Below, in pieces: positions 44,477-52,002 of a DNA stretch of 64,000 nt (within the stretch, counting starts at the first letter, position 1; each line of letters opens with the position of its first letter). A program made the translations under genes and the position numbers. The notes below the pieces were generated by a model. It had not been told where the DNA came from, did no database searches, and saw only the letters and a program-made list of their open reading frames with translations. Origin of the DNA: an uncultured Prevotella sp. GTDB taxonomy: Bacteria > Bacteroidota > Bacteroidia > Bacteroidales > Bacteroidaceae. The DNA is taken from positions 29,652 through 93,651 of the forward strand of contig ONAE01000008.1 in the NCBI GenBank assembly GCA_900315695.1. The letters run 5' to 3'.

Positions 44477-44952
44477 ATACCACCTCGACGGCAGATATCT
44501 CATTCATGCTGTTGATCTTCTTCCTCGTGACATCATCGATGGACACGGAGAAGGGGCTGTTGCGCCAGATGGCACCGCCACCTCAACAAGAGGAACAACT
44601 GACGGATATCAATAAAGACAATGTATTACAGGTGGAGCTTGATGCCCAAAACCAGTTGACGTGTAATGGGAAAGTTATGACGCCTAAGGCATTGGCAGAA
44701 GAAGTACGGGCGATAGCTTCTGTCAATCGTGAAGGACATGTTGTTGCCGTGAAAGCAGACCGTCAGACTAGCTATGAGGCTTATTTCAAGATGCAGAACG
44801 CCATTGTAAGTGCTTATGCTGCCTTACGTGAGAACTATGCCCAGAAGCATTTCGGCAAGCACTATGTGACTTGTAATAATGAGGAACGTTTAGAGGCTAA
44901 CGAATATTATCCACAACGTATCAGTGAGGATCTGAAAGGAGGTGGGCGATGA
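44437..44952 (+). CDS. ExbD/TolR family biopolymer transport protein, copy 1
   Basis: 171 aa. Cytoplasmic start FRKRYRQQIPELNTTSTADIS leads into a single helix FMLLIFFLVTSSMD. The Asp in TADIS just before the helix is the proton-carrying residue of ExbD. The periplasmic domain follows. The start codon lies inside the upstream gene and no later ATG would keep the helix, so the 40-nt overlap is real. Confidence 0.9.
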   Translation: MFRKRYRQQIPELNTTSTADISFMLLIFFLVTSSMDTEKGLLRQMAPPPQQEEQLTDINKDNVLQVELDAQNQLTCNGKVMTPKALAEEVRAIASVNREGHVVAVKADRQTSYEAYFKMQNAIVSAYAALRENYAQKHFGKHYVTCNNEERLEANEYYPQRISEDLKGGGR

Positions 44953-45419
44953 GACCGATGCAGAGTATGTTCCAACGGAAACGTCATCAGGTGCCTTCAC
45001 TGAATGTGGCATCGATGCCTGACCTGATCTTCACGGTTCTTTTCTTCTTCATGATCGTCACCCACATGCGCAGTGATGAGGTGAAGGTGAGATTGGAGGT
45101 TCCTCAAGGCGCTGGTGTCCAGAAACTGGCCAATAAGGCTTCGGTTGTGAATATCTATATCGGACAGTTTCATGGGGAATGGACTGTCCAGTTGAATGGT
45201 GACCTGGTATCAATAGATGATATACCCGCTCGTATTGAGGCTATCCGAGGTGGTATGTCTCCAGAGAATGCAGATAAACTGACGGTGAGTCTGAGGGCTG
45301 ACCGGCATACACCGATGGGGGTTATCACGGATGTGAAACAAGCATTGCAGCAGTCGTATGCCCTGCGAATCAACTATAGTGCAACGGAACTCAAATCCAA
45401 TGAATTAACTTATGAGTAA
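44949..45419 (+). CDS. ExbD/TolR family biopolymer transport protein, copy 2
   Basis: 156 aa. RKRHQVPSLNVASMPDLIFTVLFFFMIVTHMR gives the same layout, with Asp in MPDLIF before the helix. The periplasmic domain has the ExbD strand VSLRADRHTPMGVI. Paired ExbD genes are usual in Bacteroidota and probably give a mixed dimer. It overlaps copy 1 by 4 nt and the regulator gene by 8 nt. Confidence 0.9.
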   Translation: MRPMQSMFQRKRHQVPSLNVASMPDLIFTVLFFFMIVTHMRSDEVKVRLEVPQGAGVQKLANKASVVNIYIGQFHGEWTVQLNGDLVSIDDIPARIEAIRGGMSPENADKLTVSLRADRHTPMGVITDVKQALQQSYALRINYSATELKSNELTYE

Positions 45420-45891
45420 GATAGATAAACTTGACAGACAGATACTTCGAATGATAGCAGAGGATGCCCGTGTTCCTTTCCTGGAGGTGGCCCGTGCCTG
45501 TAATGTCAGTGGTGCTGCTATCCATCAACGAATCCAGAAACTGACGGCAATGGGTGTGCTGAAAGGCTCACAGTTCCTGATAGATCCGGAAAAGATCGGC
45601 TACGAGACATGCGCCTATATCGGTCTGAATCTGAAGGACCCAGGCTCGTTTGATGAGGTTGTCGAGAAACTGAAGGATATCCCTGAGGTGGTGGAGTGCC
45701 ATTATACAACGGGTAACTTTGACATGTTTATCAAACTTTATGCCTTAAATAATCATCATTTGTTGACGATTATTCACGATCAACTGCAACCGCTCGGTCT
45801 GGCCAGCAGTCAGACTTTGATATCCTTCCACTCAGCCATCAACCGTCAGTTGCCTGTGGAGGCTGTCCTAAATGTGACGGAAGAAGATTAA
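45412..45891 (+). CDS. Lrp/AsnC family transcriptional regulator
   Basis: 159 aa. N-terminal winged helix DRQILRMIAEDARVPFLEVARACNVS-type HTH (residues about 5-60) and a C-terminal RAM ligand-binding domain (ETCAYIGLNLKDPGSFDEVV, VVECHYTTGNFDMF). It forms octamers that sense amino acids or related effectors. Its position at the end of the Exb cassette, with 8-nt overlap, may simply be co-transcription. Confidence 0.9.
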   Translation: MSKIDKLDRQILRMIAEDARVPFLEVARACNVSGAAIHQRIQKLTAMGVLKGSQFLIDPEKIGYETCAYIGLNLKDPGSFDEVVEKLKDIPEVVECHYTTGNFDMFIKLYALNNHHLLTIIHDQLQPLGLASSQTLISFHSAINRQLPVEAVLNVTEED

Positions 45892-45929
45892 AAAAATCTT
45901 AAAAAGTGGCATTATTCAAATATTTATTG

Positions 45930-45937
45930 TAATTTTG
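45930..45937 (+). promoter_or_regulatory. Promoter -7 element TAATTTTG for the TMEM43 operon
   Basis: TAATTTTG followed by CCAAC lies 61 bp before the ATG at 45999. A TGGC at 45907 occupies the -33 position with about 20 bp spacing, a poor match. Confidence 0.55.
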
Positions 45938-45998
45938 CCAACAATAACCAATAAACATAGAATCATTACTTAATACAATAACCGTTAAAATAATCATT

Positions 45999-47399
45999 AT
46001 GGCTTATCAAGAAGTAACAACGACGGGTTATGGAACCCGAGTAGGCAATTCATTTAAGGCAATCGGCAGTGGTTTTCTGCTGTTTATTGCAGGTACAGCT
46101 TTGCTGTGGTGGAATGAAGGTCGTGCTGTGAAGACCGAGAAAATGCTCGACGAGGCAGGTAGTGCCTATGTGGAGATGGAGAATCCTAACAAGAAGGATG
46201 CCTCTTTGGAAGGTGAACTTATCTGTGGTACCGCTATGGCCACGACAGAGGATTCGCTCTCAGATGCTCAGTTTGGCATTGGTGCCAAGGCTATCTCTCT
46301 CAGACGTACTGTAGAGTACTACCAGTGGGTGGAGCATGCCCAGGAGAAGAAGGAAGACAAACTGGGTGGTAAGGAAGTGACCACCACCACTTATACTTAT
46401 ACCAAGGAGTGGGTGAGCCGTCCTATTGAGTCTGCCCAGTTTAAGGATCCTGTCTATCAGAACAAGAACATGGTGCTGACCACCTATGACGATGAAGAGC
46501 AGTATGCTGAGAATGTATCATGGGGCGCCTATAAGTTGTCTGAGAGCCTGATCCACAGCATCTCTTCCCGTGAAGGTTTGGAACTGGCAATGGCAGAGGA
46601 TTTGTTGAAGCAGTTGGATAAGAGCACCCAAACCGCCTATGAGCGTTTCTATGGTGTTCAGAAGCAGCAGCCCACTCAGCAGCCTGTACAGCAGCCAGTC
46701 ATTCCTGATACTGTAAGAGCTCTGCTCTCAGACTCAGCCAAGGCTGTGCTCGATTCCATCCAGGCTGTTAACGACTCCATCAATAAGGCTATGGCAAATG
46801 CTGAGAACAAGAAGGATCTGGAATATATTCACCAGGCCAGCAATGTACTCTATTTCGGACGTGTGCCAGGTTCACCAGAGGTGGGTGATGTCCGTGTGAC
46901 CTTCGAGAAGGTTGTTCCTGCCAAAGTGACGGTGATGGCCGTGGTAGATGGCGATAGTTTCAAACCCTATAAGGCCAAGAATGGTAAGCGCTTCCAGACC
47001 CTTGTGATGGGAAAGAAGAGTGGTGATGAGATTATTGATGCAGAAAAGGAAGCCAACAACATGTTCCTTTGGATCCTTCGTCTCGTTGGCGTCCTGATGG
47101 TGATTGGCGGTCTGAAGGGTATCTTCGGCTTTATCGAGACCATCCTCAAGGTGGTGCCTTTCATCGCTGGTATCTTCGGATGGGGTGTTGGCGTGGTCTG
47201 CACCATCGTCGGTATTGTATGGTCTCTGATCATTATTGCCATTGCATGGCTGTTCTACCGTCCGATACTCGCAATTTGTCTCTTGGCTATTGCTGCCTTC
47301 TTGATCTGGGTATTTGCCTTCAAAGGAAAGGATAAGCTGAAGGAGTTGGCAGCTAATGCTCGCAACAAGAATGTGGCTCAAACACCAGAATCTGTATGA
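45999..47399 (+). CDS. TMEM43 family membrane protein
   Basis: 466 aa. Transmembrane helix near 22-40, ending in the family hallmark WWNEGRAVKT. A large extracytoplasmic domain follows (residues about 45-330; RRTVEYYQWVEHAQEKK, SRPIESAQF, and VRVTFEKVVPAKVTVMAVVDG), with a Gln/Pro-rich insertion QKQQPTQQPVQQP near 224. Three to four further helices lie at about 349-440. The family (PF07787) includes human LUMA and scattered bacterial members whose role is not established; I know of no enzyme activity. It opens a seven-gene operon, and the next ORF overlaps its stop by 4 nt. Confidence 0.82.
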   Translation: MAYQEVTTTGYGTRVGNSFKAIGSGFLLFIAGTALLWWNEGRAVKTEKMLDEAGSAYVEMENPNKKDASLEGELICGTAMATTEDSLSDAQFGIGAKAISLRRTVEYYQWVEHAQEKKEDKLGGKEVTTTTYTYTKEWVSRPIESAQFKDPVYQNKNMVLTTYDDEEQYAENVSWGAYKLSESLIHSISSREGLELAMAEDLLKQLDKSTQTAYERFYGVQKQQPTQQPVQQPVIPDTVRALLSDSAKAVLDSIQAVNDSINKAMANAENKKDLEYIHQASNVLYFGRVPGSPEVGDVRVTFEKVVPAKVTVMAVVDGDSFKPYKAKNGKRFQTLVMGKKSGDEIIDAEKEANNMFLWILRLVGVLMVIGGLKGIFGFIETILKVVPFIAGIFGWGVGVVCTIVGIVWSLIIIAIAWLFYRPILAICLLAIAAFLIWVFAFKGKDKLKELAANARNKNVAQTPESV

Positions 47400-49012
47400 G
47401 GAAGATATTGTTTGTGATTGTTCTGTGCCTGTGCGCTCTTTGCGCTGTGCAGGCACAGGACATTCCCAATGGTTCTAAATGGTGGAGCGGTACTGATCTC
47501 TATACTGCAACAGTACGTGTAGGTGGTGTCGTTTACTTCCAAGACTCTGATGATCATGAACTTACCATTGAGAAAGTGGGTGATAAACCGGGAGCCTATA
47601 AGATCATTCCGAGTCGTCAGGCGGAAGATAAACCTCCTTTGCGTGGTGAATTTGGATGGCGCGTTCAGCATATCCGTCAGGAAGGCATGAATTTCCTTGT
47701 AGTTCGCCGACCGAATGGTGACGCATCGGAGATACTTGTGCTTACGCCAGATAATTTGAAGGATTGTCGGGGACAGGAGGAATGGGCAGAGAAACAACCC
47801 GTCAGCGATATCATCACAGGCAGGCTGCTCAATACGACTTATCTGAGCCGTTTTTCTAAGGACGAGTTGCGCCTGATGCGTAATGAGATCCTGGCGCGTC
47901 ATGGCTGGAAATTCCAGTCTAAGGACCTGCAGGAGTATTTCGGCAAACAGTCGTGGTACAGCCCAGTAGCAGATAACAAGACTATTAAACTGAACATCAT
48001 CGAGCAGACTAATGTGCAAATGCTCAAGAGCGAGGAGATCGTACCAGATTCTGAGCGTGGTTATATGGACATGAGCGATCCTGTTTATAATAAGGATCTG
48101 CGCGATCTGGTGGACGGTAAAGGTCGTTTCCCCGGTGGCTTAGATGATGACGGACGTGGTCCTGACGAGGTTGATGGTAACTTCTATAGTGTCACCAATG
48201 AGACAGAGTTCCTGGCAGCACTGGGTAACAATCGTACGGTAGTCATCGCTGCTGGTGCCCATCTGAATCTCTCACGTGTGCTGGAGAGAGAAGAGATGTT
48301 TGTTGGTGAGCGTGGCCGTCGTTGGACTAGTGATGCCTCTGCTATTGCGAGCAAAGACCCTCTGGTTGTCAGTGAGTCGGAGACCGACGGACGTCAGTTG
48401 GCACTGGTCAATATGAAGAACCTGATCATCAAGGGTGAGCAGAACTCGAGTATCGAGGTGGATCCCCGTTATTCTTATTGTCTATATTTCATCAACTGCG
48501 AGAACTGCGAGGTACATAACCTGACGATTGGTCATACCGAGGGCGGTACCTGCTCTGGTGGTGTGATTGGTGTCAGGGGAGGACGGATGACGTTGGTGAA
48601 GGACTGTGACCTTTATGGATGCGGTACCTTTGGACTCGATCTGATTGAGACCTCAGATTTCGCCCTGATCAACTCGAATATTCACGATTGTACCTATGGT
48701 ATTATGGAGCTCCGCAGCTGTGTGTCAGTGAAATTCACCAAGTGTGACTTTTTCAGCAACCGTGAATATGCACTGATAGAGGGATGGGGTAATGAAGGCC
48801 TTGTCTTTGATGACTGCCGTTTCTTCGCCAACTGGGGTGATGCACCGCTCTTCCGTCTCGACAACACGTTCTATCTGATGGGATGTCAGGTCTATCATCC
48901 GTCAGAGAACCTCGGTTCGATGAACATGTGTGAGCAGATCGGAAAGAAGACGGTCTTTATCGACAATCCGCTTGATCCGAATATCCAGGGGCGAGGACTT
49001 GGTCCTAAATAA
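47396..49012 (+). CDS. Secreted YARHG domain plus right-handed beta-helix protein
   Basis: 538 aa. Signal peptide RKILFVIVLCLCALCAVQAQ. Residues about 25-125 are a beta-rich region of unknown type. About 140-215 is a YARHG domain (LSRFSKDELRLMRNEILARHG, then EYFGKQSWYSPV), a small extracellular domain thought to bind peptidoglycan or other wall components. After a linker, about 255-530 form a pectate-lyase-like parallel beta-helix of short N/C-rich turns (NCENCEVHNLTI, VKDCDLYGCGTFGLDLI, FTKCDFFSN). No catalytic residues can be named. It overlaps the TMEM43 gene by 4 nt, so both are made together. Confidence 0.78.
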   Translation: MRKILFVIVLCLCALCAVQAQDIPNGSKWWSGTDLYTATVRVGGVVYFQDSDDHELTIEKVGDKPGAYKIIPSRQAEDKPPLRGEFGWRVQHIRQEGMNFLVVRRPNGDASEILVLTPDNLKDCRGQEEWAEKQPVSDIITGRLLNTTYLSRFSKDELRLMRNEILARHGWKFQSKDLQEYFGKQSWYSPVADNKTIKLNIIEQTNVQMLKSEEIVPDSERGYMDMSDPVYNKDLRDLVDGKGRFPGGLDDDGRGPDEVDGNFYSVTNETEFLAALGNNRTVVIAAGAHLNLSRVLEREEMFVGERGRRWTSDASAIASKDPLVVSESETDGRQLALVNMKNLIIKGEQNSSIEVDPRYSYCLYFINCENCEVHNLTIGHTEGGTCSGGVIGVRGGRMTLVKDCDLYGCGTFGLDLIETSDFALINSNIHDCTYGIMELRSCVSVKFTKCDFFSNREYALIEGWGNEGLVFDDCRFFANWGDAPLFRLDNTFYLMGCQVYHPSENLGSMNMCEQIGKKTVFIDNPLDPNIQGRGLGPK

Positions 49013-49038
49013 TATGTTTAATTGAAAAACAGAATAAT

Positions 49039-50073
49039 ATGGATGTGGATAACATAAAAGAAATGGCAGGCAAGTTCTTCAAAGGCTGCGGATGTCTGAC
49101 TGTGGGATCCTTCCTCATCTTGTTGATCATTGGTATCTTCGTTGATGATGAAGAGACGAAGGAGTCAACCGAGGAGACCGTCCAGCAGACAGAGCAGGCT
49201 GAGAAGAAAGACTCCGTCGTTGTAAACGAGCCGCTTGAAGGTGATCCCTATCAGGAGTTGGATGATCTTATTGGGTTGGGTAGCGTGAAGAAAGAAGTGC
49301 GCTCACTGGCCAACTTCGTGAAACTCCAGAAACAGCGCGAGGCTCAAGGCCTGAAGACAGCGAAAGTTTCTTATCACCTCGTGTTCTATGGCTCTCCAGG
49401 TACTGGTAAAACCACGGTGGCTCGTATCATCGGCCGTATCTATAAGGATCTGGGTGTGCTGAAGAAAGGACACACGGTAGAGACTGATCGTGGTGGACTC
49501 GTAGCCAAGTATATGGGACAGACGGCACTGAAGACGGATACCGTCATCCAGCAGGCACTCGATGGTGTACTCTTCATCGATGAGGCTTACTCGTTGGTGC
49601 CTGAAGGTGGTAACGGCAGTGACTATGGTCAGGAAGCTATCGCTACTCTGTTGAAACGTATGGAGGACTATCGTGACCGCCTGGTCGTGATCATCGCAGG
49701 TTATAAGGATGAGATGCAGCGTTTCATCGACTCCAACCCGGGATTGCAGTCACGTTTCAACCGTTATATCGACTTCCCCGACTACTCTGGTAAGGAACTG
49801 ACAGAGATCTTCAAGATGTACATGAAGAAGAATCAATACACGCTTGCTGATGATGCCGAGGCGTATCTGAAGGAGCGCTTCGATGAGGCTGTGGCACATA
49901 AAGACCGTAACTTCGGTAATGCCCGTTTTGCGAGAAATGTTTTTGAGAAGAGCATTCAGCAGCAGGCAAACCGACTCTCAAATCAGTATAACCTGAGTAA
50001 GGAGGAGTTGACAGAGTTGACGATTGAAGACCTTCAGGGAGGTTTCTCTGTCAGATCACGTATTGAACAATAA
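49039..50073 (+). CDS. Membrane-anchored CbbX/EccA-like AAA+ ATPase
   Basis: 344 aa. A single transmembrane helix near 20-34 (LTVGSFLILLIIGIF), an acidic linker, then one AAA+ domain: Walker A GSPGTGKT at 118-125, Walker B GVLFIDEAYSL with D181-E182, pore-loop-like YMGQTALKT near 158, sensor 1 VVIIAGY, and arginine finger NPGLQSRFN (R239). This domain type is found in CbbX rubisco activases and in ESX-type EccA; those lack the N-terminal anchor. It should form a ring on the cytoplasmic face and remodel a partner protein, plausibly the TMEM43 product. Confidence 0.82.
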   Translation: MDVDNIKEMAGKFFKGCGCLTVGSFLILLIIGIFVDDEETKESTEETVQQTEQAEKKDSVVVNEPLEGDPYQELDDLIGLGSVKKEVRSLANFVKLQKQREAQGLKTAKVSYHLVFYGSPGTGKTTVARIIGRIYKDLGVLKKGHTVETDRGGLVAKYMGQTALKTDTVIQQALDGVLFIDEAYSLVPEGGNGSDYGQEAIATLLKRMEDYRDRLVVIIAGYKDEMQRFIDSNPGLQSRFNRYIDFPDYSGKELTEIFKMYMKKNQYTLADDAEAYLKERFDEAVAHKDRNFGNARFARNVFEKSIQQQANRLSNQYNLSKEELTELTIEDLQGGFSVRSRIEQ

Positions 50074-50084
50074 TATAATAAGGT

Positions 50085-50735
50085 ATGAAACGAGTATTCC
50101 TGATGGCCGTCATGTTCGTATCGGTTTTGACGGCAATGTCACAAGATAAAATGTTCGAGTCATGTCCGTTGGAAGTGATTGAACAAGGATGGAAGTCGAA
50201 GACAATCGACAATGTCATTAACGGCAGTTTTGGTATCATGTTGGATCGCTTCAATCGTACCTGGCCTACCTGGACGGGTGATGCTATCTGCCAGACGATG
50301 GAAAAAGGACTTTCCAAAAAAGTTCTGGATAAGGAGACGAATCTGGTTGTAACCATTGATGCCAAGAACGGCTATGCAGAGATTATGGATGGTGGTACCG
50401 ATGGCGCGTATATGTCGGCTTGCTTCTGGAAAAGAACTAACGGTCATAAGCTGTTGGCAGTCCGCTTGGGAAAGCCAACTGATCCTTTTATCGATTTCGT
50501 GTGCTTCTACGATTACGATCCTGCGAAGAAGACCCTCACGCCAGAGCCAGAGACTCTGAAAGGCTACAGATGGGTTGATAGAGAGCCCTATACTCAGTTG
50601 TTCTGTAGGCTGCCAAGGGTAGGTAAGAACGTCGTTGTCGAAGATTGGGGTAAAGACGGCCCTGTAGAGCACACCTTTACCTGGGATGGCATGAAGTTTG
50701 TGTTCTCAAAGACCCAACCCCTTATAATTGAGTGA
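50085..50735 (+). CDS. Secreted protein of unknown function
   Basis: 216 aa. Signal peptide KRVFLMAVMFVSVLTAMSQ. The mature part is about 195 residues, mixed alpha/beta, with conserved-looking aromatic segments (FNRTWPTWTGDAICQTM, FIDFVCFYDYDPAKKTLTPE, HTFTWDGMKFVF). No family is recognised. The last strand FTWDGMKFVF resembles that of small Bacteroidota periplasmic sensor-like proteins. It is 11 bp after the ATPase gene and clearly in the operon. Confidence 0.75.
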   Translation: MKRVFLMAVMFVSVLTAMSQDKMFESCPLEVIEQGWKSKTIDNVINGSFGIMLDRFNRTWPTWTGDAICQTMEKGLSKKVLDKETNLVVTIDAKNGYAEIMDGGTDGAYMSACFWKRTNGHKLLAVRLGKPTDPFIDFVCFYDYDPAKKTLTPEPETLKGYRWVDREPYTQLFCRLPRVGKNVVVEDWGKDGPVEHTFTWDGMKFVFSKTQPLIIE

Positions 50736-50740
50736 AACTT

Positions 50741-51379
50741 ATGAAAAAGATCATCATAATCATTATAGCGGCTCTTATGCTTGTAGCCGGTGCTGTTGTT
50801 GGTTGTAAGTATCTCAACGCTCAGGTCGTTGATGGTCCTGGTATGGTAAATGAGGTGGATTCTTTGGAAACAGACTCTGTGCCTCTGGCTGATGACGGCA
50901 AGCATACCGTTGATTATATCCGTCAACGTGTTGATGGAATATATGCCTGTTATAAAAATCCGAAGTACGATGAGGCCGGACTCCGACTGATGAAGCAGCG
51001 TGGCAATCTCGACAGTGTTTATTGCTCCATGCGTTACAAAGCCCTGTTGGCAGAGGCTGAGGAGATGGCTGGTGACGATGATATCGTACTCGATTACGAT
51101 CATTGGACTAACTCCCAGGATGACAATAACTTCACTTATGAGGTAGGTCGGATAGATCAGATTACTGATTCTACGGCATTTGTTGAGATCTATGGAAAGA
51201 ATTTCGGCAATGATTATACCATCGTGCTCGGCCTTTACTTCGAACGCGGAGACTGGTATGTCGATGATTTTCTCTCGCCAGACAGGAAAGACGGAGAGAA
51301 GGAATATTTCAGAGGCTATATCCGTGACAGACTGAAGGAAAAAGGAGAAGAAGTGAACTTGAGTAACTATGCGGAATGA
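50741..51379 (+). CDS. Lipoprotein, DUF3828-like, tandem paralogue 1
   Basis: 212 aa from ATG 50741 (an in-frame GTG at 50732 overlaps the previous stop). Lipoprotein signal IIIIIIAALMLVAGAVVGC. The mature domain has DYIRQRVDGIYACYKN, LDSVYCSMRYKALLAEAEE, and VLGLYFERGDWYVDDFL, a fold like the DUF3828 group of small secreted proteins. It ends EVNLSNYAE, matching the ESDLNNYAE end of the next protein. The function is unknown. Confidence 0.72.
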   Translation: MKKIIIIIIAALMLVAGAVVGCKYLNAQVVDGPGMVNEVDSLETDSVPLADDGKHTVDYIRQRVDGIYACYKNPKYDEAGLRLMKQRGNLDSVYCSMRYKALLAEAEEMAGDDDIVLDYDHWTNSQDDNNFTYEVGRIDQITDSTAFVEIYGKNFGNDYTIVLGLYFERGDWYVDDFLSPDRKDGEKEYFRGYIRDRLKEKGEEVNLSNYAE

Positions 51380-51380
51380 T

Positions 51381-52001
51381 ATGAAGAAACTGTTGATAGT
51401 ATTGGTAGCCGCGCTGACAATAGCCGCTTGCGGCAACAAGACGAAGGGTGGGGAAGCTGTTGACTCCACACGTGTAGATTCACTGATGACCGACAGTGTC
51501 GTGCTGGGTTTGGGTGATCTCTGGTCAATAGAGGCTGTAGAGGCTCAGATTCGTGTCTGCTTCGACGAGGTGAATAGAATGAGTGCCGATGGTGGCATTG
51601 ATATCAATCGTCTGGACTCGATGTTCTGTTCTAAGGATTTCTTGGAACTTCAGAGCCGACTCTATGCAAAGGTCCATGAGAGTCAGGTGATGTTTGATGG
51701 CGATGAGGGCCATCACTGGGTACCTGGGATCGGTACACCTGTGACGATCGATTCCATCAAGTCTGAGCTGCTAACGGGTGATCAGGCGCAGGCTCAGGTA
51801 TGGCTGAAGGATAAGAGGGGCAACGAAGGTCATCTGGAGATGAATCTTTATCTGGAGGATGGTGCTTGGAAGGTCCACAACTGGATCGATACTGATGTCT
51901 ATCCCTTCGGCACGCTCTTCAACTGGATGCAGAAAGTGCTTGACGGAAACGGTAATGATGGTGAGGAAAAAGAATCGGATTTAAATAACTATGCGGAATA
52001 A
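51381..52001 (+). CDS. Lipoprotein, DUF3828-like, tandem paralogue 2
   Basis: 206 aa from ATG 51381, the start of the lipoprotein signal MKKLLIVLVAALTIAAC; an upstream ATG at 51369 would add four residues and overlap the previous stop. Segments VEAQIRVCFDEVNRM, LDSMFCSKDFLELQSRL, and MNLYLEDGAWKVHNWID line up with those of paralogue 1. The sequence at the two gene junctions is also duplicated (51365-51391 and 51987-52013). Confidence 0.74.
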   Translation: MKKLLIVLVAALTIAACGNKTKGGEAVDSTRVDSLMTDSVVLGLGDLWSIEAVEAQIRVCFDEVNRMSADGGIDINRLDSMFCSKDFLELQSRLYAKVHESQVMFDGDEGHHWVPGIGTPVTIDSIKSELLTGDQAQAQVWLKDKRGNEGHLEMNLYLEDGAWKVHNWIDTDVYPFGTLFNWMQKVLDGNGNDGEEKESDLNNYAE

Positions 52002-52002
52002 T

